From positions 1,169,630 to 1,233,629 of the forward strand of contig NC_067124.1 in assembly GCF_021347895.1 (NCBI RefSeq): a stretch of DNA of 64,000 bases, given 5' to 3'. The position numbers and the translations under genes were made by a program. Position 1 is the stretch's first letter; each line of letters opens with the position of its first letter. Positions 13,496 to 62,735 of this stretch are shown piece after piece. This DNA comes from Acanthochromis polyacanthus (taxonomy: Eukaryota; Chordata; Actinopteri; Pomacentridae). The notes beneath the pieces were generated by a model. The model was given only the letters and a program-made list of their open reading frames with translations. It searched no databases and had not been told where the DNA came from.

Positions 13496-14914
13496 TTTAA
13501 TTGTTTTCATTTACACATCACTTGTTGATTTTTTAAAAAAATATTTTGTTGGATCATGGACAACTGATAAAATCTGCAAACGTTAAGTTTTCACTGATGT
13601 AAGCATCGAGTCCTGATACTGGAAAAGTTGAAACCAGACACTGATTGGAAATTGAAATTAATATCATAAAAAAATTCTGTTGGTAAACATCCCCCAAAAT
13701 AATTGTAATTTTCTATATGATGAATTGATTTTGAGGAGGTACATGACAGGACTCCATTTCTGACTTCTTTTTATATTTAACAGAACAAATAATAGCCACA
13801 GGTGTCTACAGGTAAATGTCAGTATATTCCAGCAGATGATGTTTTGATGTACTTTCCTAAATTGGATTTTTTTCTGAATATTCAGCTACAAACATGTGGG
13901 TGACCAACTTAAAACAAAAAACAGAAATAATGTCTCCCCAAAAATTGTAGATAATTTAAATACCAGTAGAATAGTTTTACTTGTTTTTGGGAAATCAACT
14001 AAATGCTAAATTAACCAACTGTTCTTTCAGGTTTCAGAAGGCTAGTCTCTTGTTTTAATCATGCTGCTGTGAATGGTTTCTAAAGTGTTTCCCAAAAGCT
14101 GACAGTTTCACATTAATGTTTTGGGGAGGAGCTAAATCTTTTTACTGGTTACGTTAAAGTCTTTGCAGACCCAGCCGTTCCTGTAAATTATTCTTTCACT
14201 GAGTATTTTGAGGCCATTCTTGATGTGTGTCCATTCCTCTGTTTTTTCCTCCTCCAGCACAGACTTAAGAAATACTGTAAGTTTATGAATAGATTCTTGA
14301 TAAAAGTGACATTTTTACTGTTGCTGGCTGATAAAGGGGTCGTTGCCCTCAGTACTATAACCAGATGCATGTGTTGGGTTGAAGGGAGGCTGCAGCTGGA
14401 GCCCACACATTGAGATGATCTTTTTATCCTGGGATTGTCACAGGTCAAAGGACACTGATGCCAGTGAGCAAGAAAAGGGGGGAGGTTTGGTTGGAGCTGG
14501 GGTGATAGGGAGAAGAATGAATTTTTGGAGAGCCTCAAGGGTCCAAAGCAAAGTCCCTGCTGAAGCTCTGGGCTCAACATTAAAGTCACAGGTGCCATCA
14601 AAATTCAATAAAGAAAGGCAGAAAAGAAATAGCAGCTTAACTTCAAACAGTCTCTGAGCTACAGCTTAGAGCTGTTTTCCTTTCAAATCTTAGATAAGAT
14701 TTTTTTAAAGTACAAAGTGTTGATGTGTTGCCTTTGTTTTGCCAAGATTATTTTAGTGACATTTTGCTTTATTAGAGTTGAGCTTGACATTAAATTTGAG
14801 GAGTGTGGAAGAAGAAGAGCACAGGATCTGTTCTGGTAAACTGACTGATATCTCATATGTAAAAAATGTGTCTTTCATCTGCAACTTACGGGCTTCTGTT
14901 TTCCTGTGTTCCAG

Positions 14915-51408
<36,494 letters not shown>

Positions 51409-51830
51409 TGCACTGGACAGAGAGACAGAGTGAGACCTGGAGAGGCGACTCAACGACTGACATCCAATGTCATCACAAGGCATGATGTTGGAATAAAAAA
51501 GAATCTAGAATTTTCTCTTTAATATTGCTGTGAAATAAATGGTAACAACACACGTAGAGTTATCTTCCTTTCTAGTAGTTTAAGCATAGCAGGTAAAAAA
51601 AATGTAAAAAACAGAATTTAAAAGATTTTACAGTTTAAAAACAGTGACAGGAGATAAACTTGTAAATTAGGAGACACAGAGTAAAACAGACGGTTGTTAT
51701 CACATCATTTTACAACAACATATCCAAAGAACGCGTCTCACGTACTGTAATAGGAAGTTACTTAATGAATGTGTCCACTACCATCCAAAAAGCGCTTTGT
51801 CAAATAAAAATGATTTTGATTAATATTTTC
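51409..51830 (+). other. 3' untranslated region and candidate polyadenylation signals
   Basis: The sequence after the stop has no open reading frame of note. AATAAA hexamers occur at 51492-51497, 51534-51539 and 51803-51808. The first two would give a 3' UTR of about 100-170 bases, the last one of about 420. Which is used cannot be told from sequence. Confidence 0.55.
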
Positions 51831-53289
51831 CATGTGTGATTGTTGCATCTGTTCTAAATAACAACAAGGACACACTGAGTATTAGACTTTGGATTTTAGA
51901 TGTTTTCTGAAGCAGCCTCTGTTGAGTTTCTCACAGAATCCTTATACCAAAGACACACTGTAGTATCTTTCTGTATTTTTGGACAGAACGCATAGATTAA
52001 TAACTTGGTCTTCCAGTGATTTGCCTTGTTAGTGTTTATACCTCATCTTTTGTTTGCTTTACACTGAATATCTTGAGAATATGACAGCAAGGTGATTCTG
52101 AAATGTGTCTCATGGTGCTGTGGCTCCCTCCACAGATCTGTTGCTGTCATTGCAGGACACTTTGGCGTTTTATTTAGTATGGTTTTAAAATCAACTCTAT
52201 GATCACTTTGAGTGTTTTTAAGAAGTTGAATGTTATCAGATTTGAACAGGAATCTGATTAACTAGTTAAGCTATTTTGAAGCTTCATCAGTAACAGCAAT
52301 CTGCGTTATTTCAGATTCTATTGCACGCCACAGTAAAAGCATCCTATGAATCAAACAGCTTCCTGGTTTAACAGCGTATTTTATGTTTTTCAGCTCTTAT
52401 GTTACAACCATGTAGAGAGGATGCAGCAGACGATAAGCAGCCGGTCAGGACTCAAACTGCTCAGGACATATGTGTCTAGATGGTCCACATAACCACTCAG
52501 CTACTGGGTCACTATGTATTCTGTGTCCCTCTGATGCTGTCTGAGTTATCCAGAGGATGATTTTACATTATTTAATCAAACACCAGCCAGACAGTGAGTT
52601 CCAGGGGCCTTGGCTGGCCTGCAGCCCATCCAGTCTGAAATCAATAGAGAAGCAACCAAACCAGTCAGCGTCCAGCGCTGAGCGTCTCACCCCAGGCCAG
52701 ATTCTGAGAGACAATCATTTGTTTTGCTCACTTTCTTTGTTTCACCCTCGCTTTACATCCCCAAATCAGCCTCCGGCAACCAGCGCTCTGACCTGATGAT
52801 CAATATGTCTCAATGTCAGCACCATCCTGTTGTCAGTTTAGCTGTCTGGGCTATAAATGTTAGATCCTTCCAACAAAGAATTTACCTTCCCTTCGCTGTG
52901 TATGCAAGTATCAGAATAAATGTATCTCTGCTTTACAAGACTGGTTAATAGACAGAAATGATTAAAGGGGAGACTGATATGAAGGTGTTACCTGATGAGT
53001 GTTTTGGTATCAAATACTGACTGCTACTGCTGTGAAAAGCTCAGGTACTCGTTGACAGTCAGGATCCACACGAGTTCATTTGAACAAAGTCTAAATCGCA
53101 TATTAAAAAAGTAAATGTTCCAACATTATTATTACAATTGAACTTTTTGGCCAAACCATGATTAGGTGAAGATGGTTTCAGCTAAATATTTTAACCTCAT
53201 ATCAACTATTTATCCATTAATTTAAGGAAATCAACTGTATGACTTCAGCAATTGCTTTTGTACCATTTTACAAGATAAATATTCCTACT
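51831..53289. other. intergenic, nothing recognised
   Basis: No exon, RNA gene or clear repeat found. Open frames are under 80 residues and lack family features. Confidence 0.5.
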
Positions 53290-53760
53290 AGATAGATGTC
53301 AATTTTAGCTACTTGTCCACATAGCTAGCTAGTTAAAGCACTTCAAGCTCAAGTTATTAGTTTTAGCTCTCTTTTACCTAACTATCTGAATAGCTTTTTG
53401 ATGAATGTTTTGCTAGCTGTACTACCCAGCTATGCATTTCACACATTTTTTATGCATTTTAACATTTTTTTACTTCACTGTTCATCACATACCTAAAGCT
53501 AGCATCAACTACCATTTTACTTTTAGCTCTCTATTTCAACCGTATTTTATTTCCAAACTTTAAGTGTTTATTGTCTTTAGTTAGCGGAACTGTTTAATGT
53601 AGCTACTGGAGATTTAATGCAGCTATATTTATTTTATATTTTTTTATAATTACTGTTAGCGAGTGTTAAACATTTGGAACGTTTTTGCTTTTAGCAGTAG
53701 GTTTCAACCATCATTTATATTTGGCTAATTTCACCTTTTGTATTTTAGCTAACAATGAAA
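53290..53760. repeat. TAGCTA-rich low-complexity stretch
   Basis: Repeated TTTTAGCTA, CTAGCTAGTT and TTAGCTCTCT units, resembling the reverse complement of the stretch at 11090-12170. It ends at the minus-strand MITE fragment at 53755-53888. Confidence 0.45.
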
Positions 53761-53888
53761 ACTAATGGTGTTGAAAGGCTCATTGATGATTAGAAAACTC
53801 TTTTGCAGTTGTCAGCACAGGAATGAAAGTGTGAGTTTTCATGGAAAACATGGAATTGCCTGGATGACCCAAAACCTTTGAGTGATAG
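53755..53888 (-). mobile_element. Tc1-type MITE, left half, minus strand
   Basis: The reverse complement of the family left half: CTAATGGTGTTGAAAGGCTC, ATTGATGATTAGAAAACTC, then AAAACATGGAATTG and CCAAAACCTTTGAGTG. The right half is missing. Confidence 0.75.
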
Positions 53889-53968
53889 AATATATACATA
53901 TATATTTTAAATTCAATTATTGAGAACATTTTTGCACGGGACCCAATTAGTTGTTATTCATTTTTCAT

Positions 53969-53969
53969 A

Positions 53970-54008
<39 letters not shown>

Positions 54009-54019
54009 ATATATATATA

Positions 54020-54053
<34 letters not shown>

Positions 54054-54089
54054 TAGATAGATAGATAGATGATAGATAGATGGATAGAT
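53969..54089 (+). repeat. mirror-symmetric microsatellite (ATCT, AT, AGAT)
   Basis: About nine ATCT units, then AT repeats with one TATCTATA break, then AGAT units. The two outer tracts are reverse complements of each other, so the whole 120 bp can fold into one long hairpin. Confidence 0.95.
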
Positions 54090-55985
54090 GTATTTATTCG
54101 TATATGCTATAAAATTACTGTCAGACTCCTACATTTCCGCCTCCCCCTGCAGCCCTGTGGGGGGCACCTTGCTGGTTCCAGACAGGCTGCTGGGTGACTG
54201 GCAGCTGTAACCCAACATCCCTTTGACCTTGTTTACAGTCTCGCATTAAATGGTATCTTACTAAGACCTTTGATCAGAGCCAATCAGTAAACCCCCCCAA
54301 GGGAAAGTCGCCTGTGTGAGTCTGTTGACCCTCATCCTCTCAGTGGCCTGTCTGACACTTCACCATGAAACACAACCAGCCAGCAGTACTTTAATTCCTC
54401 ACAGGACCCACAGTTTCTCCTTTATATTTAATTTTTCCTGGTTTAATTTGAGCATATCAGTCAGCCTTGTACTTTAATGACTTGATGAAAGCTATTAGTT
54501 TGATGGCGTTCTGTGCTGATGACTGCAGTGAAGGTTAAATATTTCAGGCCGGGACCGACACCAGCTATGAATATATCGTTAAAAAAAGAAGCCACATCAT
54601 AATTACTGTCCTCAGATGACTCAGTGAAGCTGCTCACAGTAATAAGGACCAGCAGAGGGCAGTCTAATATATTCTTTGAGCAGAGATCAGTAAAAAGGCC
54701 ACAAAAGCCACTGTGGTGCAGATATTGTCATTTCTCCTCACCAGCACATTTCCTGCTGTCATTTCATCTTCCTGTATGTGCACTGCGACTTGTAGTGTCA
54801 ATGCATTAAAATAATGACACAAGATAATTACTTCTATAAATGGAATAATACCCCACTCACTACTCCAGGCTAATTTCACCAGCTATGTCTTTATATACGT
54901 AAAATAATGACCAAACTATTGTTCTGCTCTGTGCATTATAGGGCCAGTGGATCAGAATTAAAGCGCCTATTATCGGCTGAGACTATGATGGTTAAATTGA
55001 ATCAATGTGGAAGCTGTAATTGTTAATAATTACCTAAATGGACTACATTACACTGTTACATATTGTTGTAACTCTTGTCTTCATGACTAAAAGGTGTTTT
55101 TCAGATTAATATATGTCAGTGTTTTGTAGAAATTAAGATTTTCACACTTTGTAAGCTTTCTAATAACAGTTCCTGCTTTTGGATTTAAACAGCCGTCACA
55201 TTTTCGAATGTGTCACCACTTCTCTGTGAGCTGTAGTTGTTTGATATATTGTAGTGTATATACATGGTTTTGCAATGTGCCATGTATTTTCTTCATATTA
55301 GTAATCTTTCAGAAAAGATCCATATTAACCCGTTATCCAAAAACTGGATAAATAAAGGAAAATATTTCAAGTAACCTTTTCTTTTCAAAAAAAAAAACCT
55401 TGAAGTATCTGTAAGTAAACGGAATAAAACTCCACAGTCTGACAGAACCACAAGCCTTGGCACTTAAAGAAAGTCTAAGCTAGCTGGAAGAGGGTCTGGA
55501 AAACCTGTTTTTGTTTCCTCCCCCTTACATCTTCTACTTGAATTGTAAAGCAGCACTGTATTTGGCTGGACAACAGTTTACACTTCAAGGATTTTCTCGT
55601 GCCCCACTATGTCTCTCTTTATTCTCATTCAAAGACCAATATGCTTCTGTGCTGAAGGTGGCTGTATGAAAAGTTTAGGCATAGTGACTGAGTGCGACCG
55701 GTAAATATTAATAGGATGTAGCCAGCATGTAGCTTTTCTATGTCCTTTTGAATTAGTTTTATTCATGATTTGTAAAGATCTCTGTGCAAAACCTTCCTAT
55801 AATAAGAAAGTGGAAAAATAAATGAGACTAGTTTTCTCCACTGTTCATAATTGCTTCATTCATGCTAACTTTGCTTTTGTTCGCTGATCAGGCACAACTT
55901 TGTGAAAACAAATCAAAATTTCATAGCAGCCACCATGTCAGAAGCAAGGACTTACAGAAATATGATGGAAAGTAACATGACCCAG
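54090..55985. other. intergenic, nothing recognised
   Basis: AT-rich unique-looking sequence with no exon or named repeat that I can support. Confidence 0.5.
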
Positions 55986-55988
55986 TGG

Positions 55989-56056
55989 AGAGTCCTGCAA
56001 TTTGGTACTATCTGTGATCTTAATACTCCACAAATAGTACCAAACTGCAGGGCTCT
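55989..56056 (+). ncRNA. microRNA-precursor-like hairpin, unrecognised
   Basis: Two 23-base arms (55989-56011 and 56034-56056) pair almost perfectly around a 22-base loop. The left arm reads AGAGTCCTGCAATTTGGTAC plus TAT; the reverse complement of the right arm differs at two positions, one of which is a G-U pair in RNA. Arm and loop lengths are those of a vertebrate pre-miRNA. The arms match no microRNA I remember. A relic of a palindromic MITE is the alternative. Confidence 0.35.
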
Positions 56057-56199
56057 CAGCAGATTCAGGTCCCGGCCTGGCTGGTGGTCGACTGAATGAG
56101 GACTATCATCCAGAAACCACCTCTGCTCAGCAGCCTCGTCCTCCTGAATGATTCTGTCAGTAATCCAAAGAGACGTGTCTGTTTCACAGGCGGTTCATG

Positions 56200-56460
56200 A
56201 GGCCTGCACGTCACACAGGTTTTAGCCTGAGAGGCAATGGTGGGCGCAGGTTTCCAACAGCCTGTTGTTTCTCAGGCGGGTACCACGCGCAGATACCAAG
56301 CGAGAGCGCCAACGCCTTGATGATTTTTCCATAATTAGATGAGGCCTTGCGCTCAGCGTGGGGATTCTTGCACTGAAATCTAACATGACATGTGTGATCA
56401 CGACCCAAAGTCGTGTTTAATTAATTTTTCTTGCAACACGGGGCGCACAGACATCACTCC
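56200..56460. other. candidate conserved non-coding stretch
   Basis: A less AT-rich stretch with homeodomain-like ATAATTAGAT and TTAATTAATT cores and a GGGCGCAC element, between featureless flanks. It codes for nothing evident. Only cross-species alignment could show conservation. Confidence 0.2.
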
Positions 56461-59400
56461 CTGCAGCTCTCAACAACTGAAAAAAACAACAACATTGTCG
56501 CAAAATAGGCACTTTGCAGCATTTGTGAGAAATTACAAGTAGGTTTGATGAGTAGAACCTGCATTTTTGGTGGAATTCAACAAGTGACAGGTTGAGGTTT
56601 TTGGTTGTTATTACAAGGATGCATCTACAAATTCAAGAGAATGGAGATGTAACATGTTTTAACCTAGTTTAGTTAAGCTGCTCTACAGCATGTTGCCTTT
56701 AGCGGTTGAGCATGTATTTGCCGCCTTTTGAATGTCGGCACATGCTAGCCAGGCTTGTGCTTATTATTCTGCTTCGAGCTCCAGATGGATCAACACATGC
56801 TGAAAACATTACAAGCAAGACATTTGCATGTGACCTAAATCACTCACTTCTGCTCCACCATGCAAACAAGTCAGTCCAAAGACATTATTTAATGACACTG
56901 GATTGGAACATTTGCACTGGACGATATATATTTTCCCATATTAACATTGAAATGAAGAACTTTTGGTCACTTTGTTCAAAACACATGTGTGCGCACACTC
57001 AGATTAGACAGGTATGACTCACATTTAGCTCACTTTTGTCAAAATTCTATCATGTATGTATCCGTTTTTGTTTTGTGAAGACATGTGGTAACCTCTAATG
57101 TGACATCTAGTTTAGTTGTATGCCTGTAGAAGTTGTTCTTCTATTTTTACCAGCTTAAACATCCCCACATAAGAGGCAGCAATGACAATACCATATTTGT
57201 GTGGACAGGTAGACAAACATGCCTGTAATTAATTCATTATGTATCATATGTGTGTGTCTTTTTATGTCATTTGAATTGTAGCTGATGAATGGATGTTTTG
57301 AAAGTTTGCATTGAAGAAGCATGGATTTGCTCCAAAATAAATCCAGCTGATGCACCACCATCACACTTGATGCACTCATGACCAGTAAGAGAGCAGTGAT
57401 AAAAACCTGAACACACTCTGAGACACACTCTGTCTGAACTCACATTTAACATGCATGTGTTTTAGGATATTAACATGCGTGCATTTGCAACAATAGCCTT
57501 TGCTATTGTTTTCTCTATCTTCATTAATTCTGTAATTGTTTGCTGCCAGTGATTTACTGCCAAGTTTTGTGAACATCAAAGCGTTTTCCCTTTTTTTCTG
57601 AAAGCAGACATAACCCATTAAATTAACATGCATATTGCATCTTGAGCTCAATAAGTTGCCTAATTAATTGTGAGCGGCAACAACAGCTTCTGGTTGTGAT
57701 GGGTATAGAAAGTCGTTTGTCCCTCTTAGCTTGTGTGCTTTTGGTGCGCGTCCACGTATCAGTGTGTGTGTTGGGCTTTGTAAATGTGTGTGATGGTAAT
57801 GCAGCCTCCAGTGCTCTCCTTGCCCATTAATAACCAGGTTGCCTTTGATGTGGCCACCGTCAGTGAGGTGGTCCCTTTTTTGCATCAGTTGCGGCATGTA
57901 AATCCACCTACTGTGTTATCTCCTTAACTGCTCAAGGGTCCACCTGAGTTTGTCTACCTGATGGATAAATTAAAGAACCTACAAAGGCTGTATTTTGTCT
58001 TTTTGATCACTATGGGATAGTGCTGTGCAGACGGCAGCGTCACTTTCCTCTGACATTGTGGTGCAAGTGGTGCTCAGGATGAGCGCCGGAAAACCTGAGG
58101 TCAATTTAGTGTTAATATCTGGGAGTTTAAGGCCAGTTTGTCTTGTTTAAAAGGAACTTAATGGTTGCATTTTAAAAGGATAGTCCAGTAATTTAATGTC
58201 ACATATCAAAATCAACAGAGCCCAGATATCCCAGTCAGTCATACGTTTCCCAACTCCGTCTTTGTTGGGTAAATGCTGTTTTTCTGTGATAGACCTGTGG
58301 ATTGTTTGAACAAGCTGAAGTGACCCTGATGACCCTGTAGACCTAACAGAGCCACAAAGGACATGCACCTATGGTCACCATAAACAGAGGCATGTAAAAC
58401 AATAACTACATACTATGGAAATTCAATTAATGGAGTTCAACATCTTTGATCAAGCAAACATTTGATCCTTTTTAAAGCAGTGCTTAGAAATTAAAGGCAA
58501 GGCATTCAAGCACAAGGCAGTTCAAGATGTTTGAAAATGGCAAAGAAATACGTTGAGAAAAATGATTTCAAGGTAGACATACATTAAAATCATAAAAATA
58601 AAACATAAAAGTAGACATTGATTGAGCATCTAGGAGAAAGCTGCAGTGAACAATATGGTTTTCAGGTTCCGTTTGAGCAGAGATGTCCTCAAAGAAAGGA
58701 CACATAAAGCTGACATTTTGTTGTAATCTTTTATTAAAATGAATAAATAAATGGGAAAAAAATCAGCACACATTTGCACATTTAAACTTTAAATCCATAA
58801 AATTAGAATCAGCTGCCAAAGATCAGAACGTCCTTGAGGAGTGACAGGTGGAACTTATCTTATTTAAGCCTTATTTAAGCAATGAAATTAAATACTAACT
58901 TGACAAAAATAATGTTACTGCTGCTAGCTGTTGGGAAAACCCAATGTAAAACAATGAAGTACAAAGAAAATACAGAATAGAAAGAAAGGTGAAGGGTGGC
59001 CACAAGCAAATAAATGCTGTCTGTTGAGTGAATTAACAACTTCTTTTGCCATTTCAGGATGATTCTATGCTGGTGTTGTGTACACAGTTTGTTTCAGCTG
59101 CCCCCAAGTGGCAAAAAAACTCAGCTATTGCTGGTTTAAGTCATTCAGGTAATATTGAACTGAAGACCAGAGCCCAGACGTTTAAAAACAATTAGACAAA
59201 CTCACCAGTGGGACCCCGCTATAAAACCACACAGTGCCGTTGCCATGTTTGTGATGCAGCTGTATAATGTCTCACATTTTTGTAGCCCAAAGGTTGTTTA
59301 AAACAATCATCTGTTGTGTCGGTCACTGAATGTCTCACGGACCTGTGAAGAGCACCTGATCAGGCTCTTGACCTTGTGCTGAATGCTCCCTGCACTTCCC

Positions 59401-61630
59401 TCCACTCCAGATCCAAATCTCCCTGCAAACACTCAGGTAGGATTATTTCAGGACAGAAAATAAATACGAGCAGAATAGATCAATCAATGAGGAGTGTGGA
59501 CAACACTGGCTGAGTGTTTGTGTCCCTGTCTTAGTAAAATCATGCTGTGTGCATGTCTGCATGTGTGTTAGTGTGCCCATCTTCTGCTTGCTGCATATAG
59601 ATGGATAGCTCATTATCTATTGTGGATGGGCACAATGGCCTCTAGGCCAGGCTCCACTGGCCCAACAGCCACGAACACAATACCTGTAAACAGCCAGTAA
59701 CTAATTGAAAACACAGCCTAGCATGACCATGTCGTCTCACAATGACAAAGCTGATGAAAAGGGAGGTAGGCTTTTAAAAAGCAAAGCTTTATCTGTTGAA
59801 AGGTGGGAGTATGCTCTAGAAATGAATGGCAAAAGTATTGAGTGTAACCTCAAACATGTCTGATGTTTTTTTCTTTTTTGGCTGGTTCTCAAACTGCAGG
59901 TGCTCTTAATACCATTTTCAAGTGGGATGTTGTTCATTATCTTTAAATAAATGTGGATGATTAAATATGAAACATATCTAATCTAAAATGCAGAATCAGA
60001 TGGACACAGCGAGCGTTGATTTACTAGCTTTTAAAATGGTACGCATCGGCTCACTAATGTATTTAACCCCTGTGTTGATTGACCAACGCGGCCCTAATAT
60101 GAGCCTTGAGGCAGAGAAAACAGAGATATGATAATCCTGTAAGTTCCAAATGAGGCTTATAAGCCTTCATATAGGTCACTGCGTCTACATTCGTCCATCC
60201 CCTCCACCCACTAGGATCTTCGACACAACGAGAGAGAGCGAGTCAGTCTAAAAAAAGAGCCTTGCATTACTCATGCTTCATTGCATGTGGTCTAAGTAAC
60301 AGTAATCCAATCAGATAAAAGACTAGTCAACATACAAGTTTTGCCGGATATTTCAGCCGCTGTGCTCCCACCACAAATTCACTAGTTCCCTGTCAACCCG
60401 TTGGCTTCCAATACGCTGAGCTCTGATGTTGTGGATCTAATTCTTTTGACGCTGTCTTTAAGTGAGTTTTGCGATTGGACTCAGATATGTGCCTCTGTTT
60501 CCTCTCAAGCGCAATGAAGAGCCTCAGCCTCGTCTCGCTCTCTCGGTTTCCATACTCTCCTCATGTATCTTATTTCTCTCTTACCAAGTCTGATTTATCC
60601 TTGTTTGTACATCGGGCCTGTATACAGAGCCATAGGCAGGTTGTTGCAGTGTCTGATGTCATGGATGCATCTGCTCAGCTGTTAGGAAATGGACCGCAAA
60701 TGTTCGGACAAAACGACGGTTTATATGAACAGGCTCAAAGCTGCAAAACATCTAAAACAGATTCTATGCTACATACATGTGTTTATATTAAGAGACACCA
60801 TTTATCCAGACATGCTGACTGGTTATGAGAAGAACAATGTATAATTTCAGCATTATTAACTGGGAGAGTTTAAAAGACGGGGATATTTTCGTGTCTAACA
60901 AAAAAGATACTTTCAAGTTGCATTAAGGAATTCGTGAGATACAGCTTTATCAGTTTACGCATGTTAAAGACAAAAAATAAGTCTGAATATTTCAGTTTTC
61001 TTTTCTGCAGATTTTGACCCTAATCTGTCTTTTGCAATTTCATGAAATGTAACACCTTAATAAGAACTCTGAAATGCCTCTTTAATGAAGCTACAGCCTC
61101 TCTATTCTTATTTTCTGTTTTCTTTTCCTTTGTGTGTCCAGGTAAAACTGTCACTGAGATTAAATTTTCTTTCTGGGTAAGAAAGCAATATAAAGAAAAG
61201 CAGCACATGATTCACTGATTATAATACAGTTCAGATTTGGACTCTGAGGAAAAGCTTGGAGAGTATCCTGAGAGATGGACCACTTTTTGAAGCTTTTTGG
61301 AAAGGCTTTAAAAGGATCTGATTTCACAGTGTGTTTCTGCTGTAACATAAGCAACAATTGTTAGCATATTTGGCCAACCAAATTTTTAGATACAGTAATA
61401 ATACTAATGTAGTGTTACGTTTAGAGCCAAGCTGCAGAGAGGACTTTGTGTGGTACTACCATCTATTAAGGTTTTTTCCATACCTGTATTTTAACATTGG
61501 TCCTCATCTTAGAGTTTCTGTGTGATGATAAGCATTCAAATGTAATTATGGTGGAAGACAATAAATGCCTCATCTTACATTTTTGCATTTCACTAGCAAG
61601 GGTCATGCAACAATGATGACTATTGCAAGT
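56461..61630. other. intergenic, nothing recognised
   Basis: No exon of another gene was identified. A short GCCCCCAAGTGGCAAAAA fragment near 59100 resembles a common fish repeat. Short open frames only. Confidence 0.5.
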
Positions 61631-61952
61631 TTAAACGTACACACATACATACTTACCCAGCCAGCCAGATGCTGAAGCGAATGCAGTAACCCCGCTGATG
61701 TGTACGTCAGGCGTGGTTAATGAGAGAAGGAAGTGTTGGGGTGATGGGGATGGGGATGTGGGTGTATAGAGAGGATGGTCTGGATGGGTGCTCTGAGGTG
61801 ATGAAATATCAAAGGCTTGGTAATGGAACACTCAGCATAGGGGTTCTGTCACAGGTATAGGGAAACCTATTATAGACCACAAAATTTGTGTTTATATGGA
61901 GCCAAACCAAGCATGGGTTTGATGGAGATAGTTGAGGTTAGAAGCATTACGC

Positions 61953-62658
61953 TTAGGATGACCAGCAGCTGAGAACTTTAATCATTTGGTCAGAGATACA
62001 GAAGGAATGGACTGAATAGTGCTCCAGTGATATACTCGTGATGTAAAGAATTAATCCGAAATGTTTGCTGAACCGAAGCCTGGCTGTCATTTTACCAGTT
62101 TCAGTGAGGAGGAGTGGTTCCAGAGCTGAGGTGTTTGCAGTGTATCTGGAATGAACATATCTCAACAGCACTTTGAATGGGCTAAGACAAGAGTCTAGTT
62201 GGAAAATGGAGATGAGACAAGATGGTCCGAGTTGGTCGGTTTTGCTTCTGCGGAGTGTGAATATGAGAGTTAGGAGTGTGGATCATGAAGTCTGACAGAC
62301 TGGGATGGAGTGACAGGTTGTACATGGCTGTTGTTGATGTAGAACACCTTAGGATGCCGACAAAGGACACGAATTCTAAGATAAGGTTGACTGGGGGGGA
62401 ATAGTAACCTGAGCGTAGAGTAAGGATGCAATGGTTGAGAAGGTCGAAAGTAGTAGTGCTTTGCAGTGTGGGCAGGTTCCTGTTTTTGTAAACCTTCACG
62501 TGAGAATGAAAGATGAAGGGGTAGTGGATGTTGGTGTCAAATAGAAGAAAATGTTGATTCTGGACAAGTTTAGAAGATGGAGGAGCAGATTCTAAAAGAG
62601 ACGCCTGGAATGAGATAGAGTGGAGGGTGATGCCTAAAAGCTCTATGGAACTGTGCAC
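61953..62658 (-). pseudogene. tyrosine recombinase (Crypton/DIRS type), decayed
   Basis: Two adjacent minus-strand frames (62182-62658 and 61953-62171) line up with the catalytic domain of eukaryotic YR transposons. FVGILRCS carries the first catalytic Arg (usual F.GFLR.SE). HTPQKQNRPTRT is the SKTD-like beta-hairpin segment. ALEPLLLTETGKMTARL is the PLF....G.PL segment. VHSFCIS corresponds to GHSFRIG, with the second catalytic Arg changed to Cys. DQMIKVLSCWSS corresponds to D..IK.LGRWSS. The region around the final Tyr has stops. The Arg to Cys change is what CpG decay would give. The homology is from motif order, so moderate confidence. Confidence 0.6.
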
Positions 62659-62735
62659 CCCAAGGTTTTGTCCTTGGAGAGTGGAATGGCAAGTACTTAG
62701 AAGGCTTTGGTAGCCCGAGGTGTGGATATGAAGAT

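Larger units (their letters stand above)
1..14914 (+). other. upstream intron or 5' flank of the malic enzyme gene
   Basis: No exon encoding the first ~120 residues of malic enzyme was found here, so this stretch is probably part of a large 5' intron, with the missing exons beyond the left edge. Apart from the MITE at 140-447, a SINE at 3645-3984, interspersed copies at 8780-9155 and 11600-11890, a LINE-like tail near 13375-13495 and microsatellites, I see only unannotated AT-rich sequence. Open frames here are short and resemble no family. Confidence 0.6.

Noticed and set aside
14188..14601. 137-residue minus-strand open frame
   Set aside because: No family resemblance, and an intronic position in a region of random-looking frames.
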